A stretch of 64,000 nucleotides of DNA from Acidimicrobiaceae bacterium (lineage in GTDB: Bacteria > Actinomycetota > Acidimicrobiia > Acidimicrobiales > Ilumatobacteraceae). This document shows positions 18,732 to 27,551 of the stretch, one piece after another. The stretch is taken from the NCBI GenBank assembly GCA_003569125.1, contig BGOG01000005.1:28592-92591 (forward strand). The letters are read 5' to 3'. The translations under genes were made by a program, and so were the position numbers. A model generated the notes under the pieces. The model made no database searches and was not told the DNA's origin. It saw only the letters and a program-made list of their open reading frames with translations. How positions within the stretch are numbered: position 1 is the first letter of the stretch; every line of letters begins with the position of its first letter.

Positions 18732-19343
18732 TTAGTCGCCCCAGAAACGCTGTTCTAAAAACGGATCACCGTACATGTGATATCCATTTTGCTCCCAAAA
18801 ACCTGGTGCGTCGGCGTCACAAAGCTCAAGGCGACGCAACCACTTTGGTGATTTCCAGAAATATAAATTTGGAACCAATAGTCGCACGGGGCCACCATGA
18901 ATCGGTTCAATGTCTTCGCCTTCGTATTGATACACGACCAACGAATCATCACGCATCATGTCGGCAAGTGGCACATTGGCGGTGTAGCCGTATTCGGCGT
19001 GACCCATCACATGAGTTGCACTCGTCGAAATCTTTGCCATCTCGAACAAATCACGCACTCGCACGCCGGCCCAAACCATGTCGAACTTCGACCATTTAGT
19101 CACGCAATGAATATCTGTTTTAATTTTTGTCGACGGCAATGCTCGCAATTCGTCGAGCGACAAAGAAAACGAATTATCAACCAAGCCATCAATCGTCAAA
19201 CTCCACTCGCCAGGTTTGTAAGTTGGTACATCACCAACATGAAGCACCGGAAAGCGATCAGTTAAATACTGACCTGGTGGAAGCCGAGATTCATCGAAGC
19301 CCTTCGCGGCTAGTTCTTCACGATTTCGATCAAAGAATCCCAT
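18732..19343 (-). CDS. Molybdopterin-dependent oxidoreductase (sulfite oxidase fold)
   Basis: About 203 aa from the chosen start MGFFDRNREELAAKG. The Mo-ligand Cys is in DIHCVTKWSKFDMVWAGV, and GGPVRLLVPNLYFWKSPKW and the substrate/cofactor region VMGHAEYGYTANVPL are typical of single-domain YedY/MsrP-like and sulfite-oxidase-like enzymes. No Tat signal is present, so it is probably cytoplasmic. A longer in-frame ORF begins at 19463, but that would overlap the divergent sixA start and adds a non-homologous basic leader, so 19343 is preferred. Substrate unknown. Confidence 0.85.
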   Translation of the reverse strand: MGFFDRNREELAAKGFDESRLPPGQYLTDRFPVLHVGDVPTYKPGEWSLTIDGLVDNSFSLSLDELRALPSTKIKTDIHCVTKWSKFDMVWAGVRVRDLFEMAKISTSATHVMGHAEYGYTANVPLADMMRDDSLVVYQYEGEDIEPIHGGPVRLLVPNLYFWKSPKWLRRLELCDADAPGFWEQNGYHMYGDPFLEQRFWGD

Positions 19344-19409
19344 CGTGTAATTGTGCCTTAAAAGTTGTGGCAATGCATTAATCAAAGATTTATCGGATAA
19401 CTTTTTGCG

Positions 19410-19871
19410 GTGACTCTTTACATAGTGCGCCACGCCAAAGCGGGAAAGCGCAGTGAATGGCATGGCCCTGACGAATTGCGTCCTTTGAGCGACAAAGGTT
19501 GGGAGCAGGCGCAGGCGATCGCAGACAAACTCGTTGAATTAAAGCCGAGTGCTCTCATTTCGAGTCCTGCAGTTCGATGTATGCAAACTCTTGAGCCACT
19601 GAGCAAAGCCACGAAAATTGAAATCTTTGCTGACAAGCGATTATTCGAGCACGGTGACGTAGCCAAAATGCTCGAGCTTTTTGAAGATGCGAAAGATTCA
19701 ACTGTGATCTCAAGTCATGGCGACATGATTCCTGAGGCGATCAAATTGTTGCAACAACGCGGAATGCAAATCGGCTCTAAACCAGATTGGCGCAAAGCCT
19801 CAGTGTGGGTAATCGAACGCACGAAGCATGGCTTCAAATCTGCCATTGCCATGGCGCCGCCGCAGTCATAG
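19410..19871 (+). CDS. sixA: SixA-type phosphohistidine phosphatase
   Basis: A 153-aa minimal histidine phosphatase starting VTLYIVRHAKAG from GTG. The catalytic RHA is at the start, LISSPAVRCMQT and VISSHGDMIP hold the second Arg and second His. SixA-like enzymes remove phosphate from His residues of phosphotransfer proteins, and short actinobacterial homologs are common. The gene ends PPQS just inside the first of three 17-bp tandem repeats. Confidence 0.88.
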   Translation: MTLYIVRHAKAGKRSEWHGPDELRPLSDKGWEQAQAIADKLVELKPSALISSPAVRCMQTLEPLSKATKIEIFADKRLFEHGDVAKMLELFEDAKDSTVISSHGDMIPEAIKLLQQRGMQIGSKPDWRKASVWVIERTKHGFKSAIAMAPPQS

Positions 19872-19904
19872 CGCCGCCGCAGTCATAGCGCCGCCGCAGT
19901 CATA
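19854..19904. repeat. Perfect 17-bp tandem repeat, three copies, over the sixA stop codon
   Basis: The unit gcgccgccgcagtcata occurs three times without mismatch (19854-19870, 19871-19887, 19888-19904). The sixA stop TAG (19869-19871) spans the first junction, so each unit end recreates a TAG. It stops eight bases before the end of the convergent ccmI-like gene. Confidence 0.95.
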
Positions 19905-19911
19905 GCGCTAT

Positions 19912-20658
19912 TTAACCTGCAATCGCCGCGTCAACTTCGGCGATGATCGCATCGACAAAACTTTTCACTTCTGCTGGTGGATTTTGCGATTGACAAATAG
20001 TCAATTGCTCGCGAGCGCCAACTGCATCGCCTGCGAGGCGAAACCGAACGATGCCAAGAAAACAATGTGCGTCCGGATAATTTTCATCAAGTTTTATCGC
20101 CCGCTCGAGATCACTTGACGCTGATAAAAATGCGAGTTGTTTGATTTCGATGCCGGCACCCCGTGCGATAAGTGCCAGCAACCATGAGCGATACGTCAGT
20201 GCCTCGACATTGTCCGGGTCTAGACCGAGTACCTGCGAGTACAACTCAATTGCTGCTTGTGGATCAACGAAATTTGTGGCTCTGGCCCGCGACAACAATG
20301 ATGCAGTTGAGTCTTCGATACCACCCGAAAGCGACTGACCTGAAAGTCTCTGACCCGATTGATTCGCGACCCACCAACCTGCGCCAACCGCAACTAACAA
20401 AACCACCAAAAATGTGATCGCCGATTGGCGAAATCTGCTGGCTGAGTCACTAGTTGAACTAGTTGAACTCGTCGGTTCTGGTGATTCGATTTGTTTGATG
20501 ACTTGCGCCGTGCGGGCTACATAATCTGACCGCAGAGAGTTGTAATCGTCCAGATCTAAATCACCTGCCTTGAACTCGGCGTCCAGGTCGCGCAACGATT
20601 GAAGTAAAAAATTTCGTTGATCGACGAGGCTCTCGATGTTTTCGTCAGGTTGATCCAT
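19912..20658 (-). CDS. CcmI-like TPR protein of cytochrome c maturation
   Basis: A 248-aa protein. Residues 1-60 resemble the CcmI/CycH N-terminal region (NFLLQSLRDLDAEFKAGDLD...DYNSLRSDYV). A Ser/Thr-rich linker and one membrane segment (TFLVVLLVAVGAGWWVA, about 85-101) follow, then TPR-like repeats (ALTYRSWLLALIARG, NYPDAHCFLGIVRFRLAGD). CcmI holds apocytochrome c for the CcmFH ligase. It is the last gene of the ccm operon, five bases after ccmH. Confidence 0.75.
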   Translation of the reverse strand: MDQPDENIESLVDQRNFLLQSLRDLDAEFKAGDLDLDDYNSLRSDYVARTAQVIKQIESPEPTSSTSSTSDSASRFRQSAITFLVVLLVAVGAGWWVANQSGQRLSGQSLSGGIEDSTASLLSRARATNFVDPQAAIELYSQVLGLDPDNVEALTYRSWLLALIARGAGIEIKQLAFLSASSDLERAIKLDENYPDAHCFLGIVRFRLAGDAVGAREQLTICQSQNPPAEVKSFVDAIIAEVDAAIAG

Positions 20659-20663
20659 GATTG

Positions 20664-21140
20664 CTAACCTTCGTCGTCTTGCGATGTTTCGGCAAGGGCA
20701 TCTTTAACGAGCATCTCATCAGTGGCGCTGGGCGTACTCGACTTACGACTACCCCACCGAACAAATGCGCTCACCAACAACGACATCGCAATGATCAAAA
20801 CCGCCACTGGCAACGACCAAACCAACGAGTCGAGACCAGTTGATCGCGGAACCAATAAAACTTGGCTGCCAAAACGTTGCTCGATATAACTTATGATTTC
20901 ATCATCGGTGCGAATGCCGGCACCAACTTGCCGAGCAACTTCGGTGCGAATTGCTTCGGCCGCAGAGGCTCGCGAAACAAAAACACTCTCGCCTGAACAA
21001 GTAGGGCAAGCCAAATGTGAAGTAACCAAATCAATGCGATCTTGCTGAGTCAATGGACCACCAGAACGAGTCGCACCGAACGCCAACAGCAAGCACACCA
21101 GCAACAGCATTGCCAGCCAGACAGATTTTTTTGTTTTCAT
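20664..21140 (-). CDS. ccmH: Cytochrome c-type biogenesis protein CcmH
   Basis: A 158-aa membrane-anchored protein. A hydrophobic signal anchor (LAMLLLVCLLLAFGA) is followed by the redox motif LACPTCSGE, the helical-bundle region IRTEVARQVGAGIRTDDEII and IEQRFGSQVLLVPRS, and a second membrane segment. CcmH reduces the apocytochrome heme-binding Cys pair and partners CcmF. Its start overlaps the ccmG stop by four bases (ATGA). Confidence 0.92.
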   Translation of the reverse strand: MKTKKSVWLAMLLLVCLLLAFGATRSGGPLTQQDRIDLVTSHLACPTCSGESVFVSRASAAEAIRTEVARQVGAGIRTDDEIISYIEQRFGSQVLLVPRSTGLDSLVWSLPVAVLIIAMSLLVSAFVRWGSRKSSTPSATDEMLVKDALAETSQDDEG

Positions 21141-21688
21141 GATGAGAACTCTGCGCGCAATTTATCTAGTTGTGCTTCGAGCAAACCCGCACTCAACTCG
21201 CCCGTGACTCTGAGTCGCACCAATCCGTTTGGATCAATAACCCATGTTTCCGGAACACGAGCGACGCCAAACGCCACCGCGATCGCACCGTTATCGTCTT
21301 TAAGTTTCGCCCAATCTCCACCATTTTTAGAAAAGAAATCGCGTACGGCACCATCGCTGTCGTCATTTACGACTGTGTACAACTCGGCGCCGTTGTCATT
21401 GGTCGCTTCGCGGTTTGCAAAGTCAACAAGCAAATGGTGCTCATTGATGCACGGGACACAAGTTGAATTGAAGAAATTCAACACAACCCATGAACCCTTG
21501 CGCCGCTGAAGATCAAATGGCTGATCGTCAATCGTCGTCGAAACAATAGATGGCGCTGGTTGACCAAGAAGTGGCGAGCGCGCAACTTGCCCGTCGCTAG
21601 GTTTAGAAATAATCAAAACCCAAAGTAACAACACGAGAACAAGCGCAACAACACTCGACACGATCTTGACGAGATATTTAGAGCGCAT
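21137..21688 (-). CDS. ccmG: Thioredoxin-like CcmG/DsbE
   Basis: A 183-aa protein with an N-terminal membrane anchor (VVALVLVLLLWVLII) and a periplasmic thioredoxin fold. The active site is CVPC in NFFNSTCVPCINEHHLL and the cis-Pro region is VPETWVIDP. It supplies reductant to CcmH/apocytochrome. The 41-nt gap to ccmF contains a partial duplication of the start region (gaactcat near 21693-21701 and 21720-21727). Confidence 0.9.
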   Translation of the reverse strand: MRSKYLVKIVSSVVALVLVLLLWVLIISKPSDGQVARSPLLGQPAPSIVSTTIDDQPFDLQRRKGSWVVLNFFNSTCVPCINEHHLLVDFANREATNDNGAELYTVVNDDSDGAVRDFFSKNGGDWAKLKDDNGAIAVAFGVARVPETWVIDPNGLVRLRVTGELSAGLLEAQLDKLRAEFSS

Positions 21689-21729
21689 TTTTAGAACTCA
21701 TCTCTCGATCGCATCCTGAGAACTCATGA

Positions 21730-23702
21730 TCAGTTAATAATTTTCTCGGCAACTAAAACTGGTGCACTAGTTGCGTCGGTCGGTCGGCGACGACGACCCG
21801 GAAACGCCGCAAGAAAAGTGCCAACAGCCATTAACCCAGTGCCGATCCACAACCATGTGATCATCGGCTTGATGAACACTTTGATTCGCGCCGTACCTGA
21901 GTCTTGACGAATTGGAGGCTCAAGAGTCAAATAGATATCACTTGTCAGTGATGCTTTTACAGAAGGCGTACCGACATTCATTCCGATGCGTGTGTACTTG
22001 GTGATTGCCGGCTCGTAGGTTTTGCCACCGTCGACGATGACGCGCGCTTTGACACTCGTACTTCGATCGTCGCGCACTTCAATCACATCAGTCAATTCAA
22101 AACTGTGGCCAGCAAATGTTGCGGGCACGCCCGTGACCAGTGAAAGTTCTTGGCTCTTGCTGTAACTGTTTGATGCCCCAAGACCGACTGCGATCAGAAT
22201 TACACCCAGGTGCACGATCATCCCACCATTTGCTCGACCCACGAGCCCGCGTAATCCTTGTCGGCGTGTGGCAAGAACAACTTGGCGCAACGCTGCACCA
22301 CCAGATACGCCACCGAGAGTGAAAGTCAGAAGCGGTGCAAGACCGTAAGCGCCCAGTGCAAGGCTCGCCACGAGTGCCGCCACACCCGACCACATCGGCC
22401 AAAATAATCTTGTCTGCAAAGTTTCAGCAGATGCTTTGCGCCACGGCAACACCGGGGCAATCGACATCAATGTCAGCAATGCGATACCGATTGGCACCGT
22501 AAGGCGATCAAAAAACGGCGCGCCAACGGCGATCTGGCGGTTTTGTAAAGCTTCAATGATTAGCGGAAACACCGTTCCGAGCAAAACGATGAACGCAAAG
22601 ACCGCGAACAAAACATTGTTCGCCAAGAACGCCGCTTCGCGCGACAATGGCGAATCGATTGCGCCTGGGCTGCGCAACTTGTCGCCCCGCCAGCCAATTA
22701 AAAAAACTGAAACAACCAACACGACGGCGAAGAACGAAAGAAACCATGCACCGATACCACTTTCGCTGAAAGCGTGCACACTATTTAACACACCCGAACG
22801 CGTTAAAAAAGTTCCAAGAATCGTCAAGCTGAAAGTCGCAACTAGTAGCGAGATATTCCAGACACGCAACATTCCGCGCCGCTCTTGCACCAGCACTGAG
22901 TGAATATAAGCAGTGCCAGTTATCCACGGCAGAAGCGATGCGTTTTCAACCGGGTCCCAAGCCCAAACACCACTCCATCCAAGAACTTCATAACTCCACC
23001 AACTACCAAGTGCAATGCCGAATGTTAAAAAGCCCCAGGCGAAAAGCGACCAGCGTCGTGTCGCGATCAGCCAACCCTCACCGACTCGCCCAGTGACCAG
23101 TGCGGCGATCGCAAATGCAAACGGCACGGTGACGCCAACATAACCGAGATACAAAATCGGTGGATGAAACATCACCAGAATGTGATTCTGCAATAACGGG
23201 TTGGGCCCTGGCCCATCTAATACTCCTGGCGCACCCGCCGCGAACGGATTCGCCGGAAAAAATGAAACCAAGAAAAAAATGCAAGCACAATCATCATCAC
23301 TGCCATCGCCCATGCGGCGAGTGATTCGTTCAACCGCTTGCGCATCCAAAAACAAACAGCCAGCGTGTAGCCAGCGAGAATCAATACCCACATCAAGATC
23401 GATCCTTCGAGTGCGCTCCAGACCGCGGCGAAGTTATAAAGCGCGGGAGTAGACCACGAACCGACTTTCTGCACGTATGCCAATGAGAAGTCGCGTGTGA
23501 TCATCGCGTACTCCATCACCGCGAAGGCTCCGAAGGCTGCCACGAATGTCAGCGTTGCGAAACGCGAAACTAAACGGATAACTCGAGGCTCATTATTTCG
23601 CACACCGGTTATCGCGGCGAACGCGCCGAATACGGCGCCGATAAAACCGACTAGCAGTAATGCGCGTCCGATCGTGCCGGTTATCCCTGCACTTGCGAGC
23701 AT
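21730..23702 (-). CDS. ccmF: Cytochrome c heme lyase subunit CcmF (frameshifted)
   Basis: About 657 aa when the two pieces are joined: N-terminal 23217-23702 and C-terminal 21730-23391. The heme-handling WWD motif is intact (VWAWDPVENASLLPW), as are HPPILYLGYVG and many membrane segments. The pieces overlap, and the continuous sequence VLAFF...FFPANPFAAG crosses frames at the A7 run 23273-23279 (T7 on the coding strand), where one added base repairs it. CcmF ligates heme from CcmE to apocytochrome. Its first 22 bases overlap the end of ccmE. Confidence 0.9.
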
Positions 23703-24148
23703 GCCGCGCTCCCAGATTTTTCTAGTCGATCTTTATTTTTTGCCTCGTACTCGTTTGAGTGTTTAACTTCAATTCGATTTGACTCGAGCACACCATTGAT
23801 CACTCGACCGTGAGCGACCACTGAAATACATTCTTGAAAAACTCCACCAGGATCACCAGAGTAAACCACATCCAATGATTTGCCGTTGAAAACAAGTTTG
23901 AATTCTGTCGTGTTATCACGTTTTGCCAACGAGCCTTGTTCGACGGTGCCTTGCACTCGCAATCTATTTTCAGTATCGCAACCAGAACGCACACCAACTT
24001 CATCGACATTGCAGTAGTAGTCGATAGCCGAAGAAAGAAACTGGGTGACGATTACCAGACCGCCAACACCAACCAATGACAAAAGGATAATCGGCATCCA
24101 ACGACGGCGCTTTGGCGACTGTGCTTCGGGTCGTGGTGTTAGATCCAT
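23681..24148 (-). CDS. ccmE: Heme chaperone CcmE
   Basis: A 155-aa protein from the chosen ATG at 24148 (MDLTPRPEAQSPKRRRW), with one N-terminal membrane segment (IILLSLVGVGGLVIV) and an OB-fold domain. The covalent heme-binding His is in VKHSNEYEAKNKD, matching the canonical His-x3-Tyr pattern. A longer ORF begins at 24331, but that leader is the ccmD gene in another frame. The start overlaps the end of ccmD (ccATGgatcTAA). Confidence 0.88.
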   Translation of the reverse strand: MDLTPRPEAQSPKRRRWMPIILLSLVGVGGLVIVTQFLSSAIDYYCNVDEVGVRSGCDTENRLRVQGTVEQGSLAKRDNTTEFKLVFNGKSLDVVYSGDPGGVFQECISVVAHGRVINGVLESNRIEVKHSNEYEAKNKDRLEKSGSAACSQVQG

Positions 24149-24273
24149 GGTTTGTGTTTGTCTTCGACAATTTTCGCCGACTCCTTGGCGCGACGCAAAG
24201 TAACGACTGCGAACAACAAAACAGAGCCGATCGTCAAAATATACGAAGCGAAAATGAATCCTGCGTTCTGCAT
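24139..24273 (-). CDS. ccmD: CcmD-like small membrane protein
   Basis: A 44-aa ORF, MQNAGFIFASYILTIGSVLL then FAVVTLRRAKESAK: one membrane helix followed by a positively charged cytoplasmic tail, the standard CcmD plan. Its ATG shares one base with the ccmC stop (TAATG) and its stop lies inside the start of ccmE, so it is locked into the operon in the usual C-D-E order. CcmD helps release holo-CcmE from the CcmABC complex. It is too short for default gene calling. Confidence 0.82.
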   Translation of the reverse strand: MQNAGFIFASYILTIGSVLLFAVVTLRRAKESAKIVEDKHKPWI

Positions 24274-25022
24274 TAGTTTCGGGCACTTTCGTTTTGGCGT
24301 TCAAGAATTGCGTTGTCAAGTCCGCGTTCAATCGCGAGATCGCTCAACAACATTGTGCGCTGACGATGCAAAACGAGCCAGATAAACACAAGAGTGAAAC
24401 CGACCACGCCACTAAACAAGGTAAAAAGCATTAGACCATCCATTTTGACATCACCATTCGGATCAAGAATCGTTGCGCCCTGATGCAGACTGCGCCAAAA
24501 CACGACGCTGAAGTGAACGAGTGGAATCTCAAGCACCGCCAGCAACGCGACCACAGCAGAGCGTTTGGCGCGTTGTTGGGTCGAGCCATCAAGACCGCGC
24601 ACGGCTAGATAGCCGATGTAAGTCACGAATAGAAATGCCGTTGTCGTGAGTCGTGGATCCCACTGCCAAAACTCTCCCCAAGTAAGACGACCCCACAAAC
24701 TGCCGGTGATCAAAGTGATCGCCATAAACATCACGCCGACCTCGGCGGATGCTCCGGCAACACGATCAAAACCAAGCGAATGACGCTTGGCAAAAATATA
24801 AAATGCCGATGCGATTGCGGTGACTATAAATGCCACATAGGCAATCCATGCAGAGGGCACATGCACATACATAATTCGAACCGACTCGCCTTGCACGACA
24901 TCGGCAGGTGTAAGCACTAGTCCGCTGACCACAACCCAGATCATCACGACAATCGCCAGAACGCCGATCACACGGGTCGCCTGCGTGCCGGTGTTCGAAA
25001 CTTTTCGCGATGACTGTGACAT
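24273..25022 (-). CDS. ccmC: Heme transport protein CcmC
   Basis: A 249-aa protein with six membrane segments from ATG at 25022 (MSQSSRKV). An earlier TTG at 25058 would add 12 residues. The WWD-type motif is WGRLTWGEFWQWDPRLTTT, and His ligand regions occur in MYVHVPSAW and PLVHFSVVFWRSLHQG. CcmC loads heme on CcmE with CcmAB and CcmD. The upstream gap to ccmB holds a short tandem repeat. Confidence 0.92.
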   Translation of the reverse strand: MSQSSRKVSNTGTQATRVIGVLAIVVMIWVVVSGLVLTPADVVQGESVRIMYVHVPSAWIAYVAFIVTAIASAFYIFAKRHSLGFDRVAGASAEVGVMFMAITLITGSLWGRLTWGEFWQWDPRLTTTAFLFVTYIGYLAVRGLDGSTQQRAKRSAVVALLAVLEIPLVHFSVVFWRSLHQGATILDPNGDVKMDGLMLFTLFSGVVGFTLVFIWLVLHRQRTMLLSDLAIERGLDNAILERQNESARN

Positions 25023-25060
25023 TTTTAAACTGACTCCGTAACTGATATTGCGAATCAAAT

Positions 25061-25085
25061 AGTGCGTATTAACCAGTGCGTATTA
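25061..25085. repeat. Short tandem repeat over the ccmB stop codon
   Basis: The 11-mer agtgcgtatta occurs at 25061-25071 and 25075-25085, period 14. The second copy contains the minus-strand ccmB stop (tta, 25083-25085), and the first recreates a TAA 14 bases further on. Confidence 0.75.
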
Positions 25086-25778
25086 TTCGTCGATCAACGG
25101 CCCGAAAGCCAATGATCCTCCGATACCAAACACTGCGGCAAAAATTGTCAGCAGGCCAACCCACGCCCAACCTTCAGAAGTTGCCGCACCACCGCTGCCA
25201 AAAGCCGCTTCCGTGGCTCGTGTTGCAGCGATGAGAACCGGCGCCACCACTGGCAATAACAGCAACGGAAGTAAAGTTTCGCGACCATTTGTACCCGCGG
25301 TGAGACCGCCATAAAGCGTACCCACGAAGCCCAATCCAGTGGTAGCGCAGGTGACACAAGTGACTAACAGCACTAAACCGACGGCTGAAACTTGTACTTG
25401 ATACAACAAAAATGCAGATGCGATCAAAACCACATCAAGTGCCATCAGTTGCAAAGTCAACGCGATTGCCTTGCCGAGAAACACTGCCGAAAGATCGATG
25501 CCCGCGACACGCAACGAGTCGAGGGCCGCGTCTACTGTGTCGATTGCAAACGACCTTTGCACGATTACGAACAACGAAAAGATTGTTGCCAGCCAAATTA
25601 AGCCGCCAGCCACGCGTTGCAAGACGTCGTCATTGTCAAGAGCAAAAGCAAACATGATCATGATCAGGCCAGCAAATGGCAGCACTTGATTTGTCACTAC
25701 TCGACTTCGCGCTTCGATACGTAAGTCTTTGATAAGTACGGCGCTCACCACGCGGCCCTTGCCCATTGATTTTTTCAT
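25083..25778 (-). CDS. ccmB: Heme exporter membrane subunit CcmB
   Basis: A 231-aa protein with about six membrane segments. The start at 25778 (MKKSMGKGRVVSAVLIKDLR) overlaps the ccmA stop by four bases (ATGA); the ORF extends to 25814, but that part lies in ccmA. Recognisable family features are LIKDLRIEARSR at the N-terminus and GLGFVGTLYGGLTAGTNGRETLLPLL, matching the CcmB signature before the last helices. Acts with CcmA as the ABC part of the CcmABCD heme release complex. Confidence 0.9.
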   Translation of the reverse strand: MKKSMGKGRVVSAVLIKDLRIEARSRVVTNQVLPFAGLIMIMFAFALDNDDVLQRVAGGLIWLATIFSLFVIVQRSFAIDTVDAALDSLRVAGIDLSAVFLGKAIALTLQLMALDVVLIASAFLLYQVQVSAVGLVLLVTCVTCATTGLGFVGTLYGGLTAGTNGRETLLPLLLLPVVAPVLIAATRATEAAFGSGGAATSEGWAWVGLLTIFAAVFGIGGSLAFGPLIDE

Positions 25779-26422
25779 ACAGGCATGACCGTGCCAGATG
25801 TGACCAACAGACATCGTGTCGCTAATGACTGTGCTCGCTCAATTTCGTGCGACGCAAAAATTACTGTTGCTCCAGAATCGCGCGCCGCACGAAGTGTTCG
25901 ATCCAACTCATCTCGGCCTTGCGCATCAAGACCCGCATGTGGTTCGTCTAACAACCACAACTGCGCACGACGCACAATCAGTGATGCAAGTGCACATCGG
26001 CGCCTCTGACCAGCAGAAAGTTTTGCGACTGGTGTTTCGCTCAGACGACCGGACAAACCCATCGCGTCAATTGCTTGGTCAATATCTATTTTATTGGCAC
26101 CAACCAAGCGCGACCAGAACGACATATTTTCTGAGACTGTGAGATCTTGAAATAGTCCATTGGCGTGACCCAACAGGCCGACTCTTGACCGAACAGCCGC
26201 ACGATCGGTTTGCAAATCGCAACCTAAAACATTTGCAGAGCCGCGCGCGATTTGCAGAAGACCGGCGCATGCCCGTAACAAGGTCGTTTTGCCTGCACCG
26301 TTGGGTCCTTGCAACAAAATAATTTCTCCTGCGTCGACACAAAAAGTTGCGCCGGCAACAGCAGGAAAATCGTCGTAAACAATTACGACATCGTTGAAGT
26401 CGACGACTTTTTCGCTGGTCAT
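25775..26422 (-). CDS. ccmA: Heme exporter ATP-binding subunit CcmA
   Basis: A 215-aa ABC ATPase. Walker A LLQGPNGAGKTTLLRACAGL, signature LSAGQRRRCALASLI and Walker B LWLLDEPHAGLDAQG; the QRRR variant of the signature and the compact size are typical of CcmA. Begins directly at the base after the enoyl-CoA hydratase stop, so the hydratase may be the promoter-proximal gene of the operon. Confidence 0.92.
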   Translation of the reverse strand: MTSEKVVDFNDVVIVYDDFPAVAGATFCVDAGEIILLQGPNGAGKTTLLRACAGLLQIARGSANVLGCDLQTDRAAVRSRVGLLGHANGLFQDLTVSENMSFWSRLVGANKIDIDQAIDAMGLSGRLSETPVAKLSAGQRRRCALASLIVRRAQLWLLDEPHAGLDAQGRDELDRTLRAARDSGATVIFASHEIERAQSLATRCLLVTSGTVMPV

Positions 26423-27154
26423 CTATTCACCCTTGAACTTTGCCTGGCGCTTTTCAACGAACGCACTGCGACCTTCTTCGACGTCATTGCTCGCCCACGC
26501 CCGGTCGCGCGCCGACTGCACGAGTTGATCAAACTCTGGCGCTCGAGATGAGGCGTTCAGCGCCGCTTTATGTCCCGCTATTGATAAAGGTGCCAGCAGT
26601 GAAATTTCATTCGCCCAACTAATCGCAACTTCAAGATCACCCAAGCGATGCACTGAACCGAGGTTCGCCAGTTCGGCGCCAGAATAGTTTCTCGCCGCAA
26701 GCAACATCGCCCGCGCCACGGGCCACGAGCACTCGCGCGCCAAACGCTCAACTGTCCAATGATTTACGACTAGTCCAAGTCGCGCCGCCGGCACGCCAAT
26801 CACACTTTGCGACGTGGCAACTCGTAAATCACAACTCATCGCGATTTGTGCACCGGCACCCAACGCAGGGCCAGCAATCGCCGCGATCGTCACGCTCGGT
26901 AGCGTCGCGAGTTGAATCAAAAACTTGTGCAACGCATCAGTGAACTCTGTTTCACGAACTCCAGATAAATCGGCACCTGAACAAAATGCAGGTGCCGTGC
27001 CAGTGATTATCACGACTCGAGTTTTTCGCAACACCGATTCGTCAAGTGCATTTGCCAGTTCGAGCAGAGTCTGTTGGTCTATTGCGTTGCGACGTTCTGG
27101 TCTATCAATTGTCGCAACCAGCACAGATTCATCCCAGTTCAACTTCATCGTCAT
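26423..27154 (-). CDS. Enoyl-CoA hydratase/isomerase family protein
   Basis: A 243-aa crotonase-fold protein. The oxyanion-hole segment FCSGADLSGVRE (residues about 57-68) and AAIAGPALGAGAQIAMSCDL are standard. The position of the catalytic Glu of true enoyl-CoA hydratases (in the region ARLGLVVNHWTVERL) appears not to be Glu, so it may be a hydratase variant, isomerase or other crotonase. It abuts ccmA without a gap. A link to cytochrome maturation is not obvious and may only be transcriptional. Confidence 0.85.
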   Translation of the reverse strand: MTMKLNWDESVLVATIDRPERRNAIDQQTLLELANALDESVLRKTRVVIITGTAPAFCSGADLSGVRETEFTDALHKFLIQLATLPSVTIAAIAGPALGAGAQIAMSCDLRVATSQSVIGVPAARLGLVVNHWTVERLARECSWPVARAMLLAARNYSGAELANLGSVHRLGDLEVAISWANEISLLAPLSIAGHKAALNASSRAPEFDQLVQSARDRAWASNDVEEGRSAFVEKRQAKFKGE

Positions 27155-27182
27155 TGATTACCAGCCCGTAACATAAACACAG

Positions 27183-27500
27183 ATGGATTCTCGCACACAA
27201 CGCCACGACGCGAATAGCGCGATAACTAGTTCACCCACTAGTGAACTAGTTATCGATCCGGTTCTCGTTAAGCGAGCGTTGATTTCTAATTGGGCCAAGC
27301 GTGCCAGCCGTTTGGGATACTCACTCTTTGGGGTGTCGATAATCGCCGTGGTTTGGGGGCTAACTGTCGAGTTCACGCCCAACGCCAGTCGCATTGCATC
27401 GGCAGGATTAATCATCGGAAGTATTGTTTTGGCCCCCGCAATTCTCGTGCAGTACTCAGTTAAAGCAGCGGTACGCGACGAACGCGAACGCGGACTTTAG
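27183..27500 (+). CDS. Small two-helix membrane protein, unknown function
   Basis: A 105-aa protein. The N-terminal 45 residues are hydrophilic, followed by two membrane segments (LGYSLFGVSIIAVVWGLTV and ASAGLIIGSIVLAPAILVQY) and a basic end. Divergent from the enoyl-CoA hydratase by 28 nt. The coding start contains a perfect 15-bp inverted repeat (27220-27255). No family recognised. Confidence 0.6.
   Translation: MDSRTQRHDANSAITSSPTSELVIDPVLVKRALISNWAKRASRLGYSLFGVSIIAVVWGLTVEFTPNASRIASAGLIIGSIVLAPAILVQYSVKAAVRDERERGL
27220..27255. repeat. Perfect 15-bp inverted repeat with AACTAGTT in each arm
   Basis: Arms 27220-27234 and 27241-27255 are exact reverse complements around a 6-base loop (ccacta). 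Each arm contains AACTAGTT. It lies in the first codons of the 27183 gene and 66 bases upstream of the divergent hydratase start, where an operator could act on both. Confidence 0.85.
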
Positions 27501-27551
27501 TCACTGCCGAATTTTGCCCAAGACTCAAGAGATAGCGTTTTGTTACATCAA

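Noticed and set aside
19344..19463. N-terminal extension of the molybdopterin enzyme to 19463
   Set aside because: It would overlap the divergent sixA start and is not family-like; ATG 19343 begins the conserved part.
19854..19904. Three identical 17-bp repeats as a CRISPR-like array
   Set aside because: The units are directly adjacent without spacers and far too short; no cas genes are near.
22436..22903. 155-aa plus-strand ORF inside ccmF
   Set aside because: Mirror of the conserved CcmF reading frame; no RBS or family resemblance.
23217..23391. Programmed frameshifting in ccmF
   Set aside because: The A7/T7 run could slip, but the same kind of break occurs in many unrelated genes here and no stimulatory structure is evident, so sequence error is simpler.
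24149..24331. Long N-terminal extension of CcmE
   Set aside because: That stretch codes for ccmD in another frame; CcmE begins MDLTPRPE at 24148.
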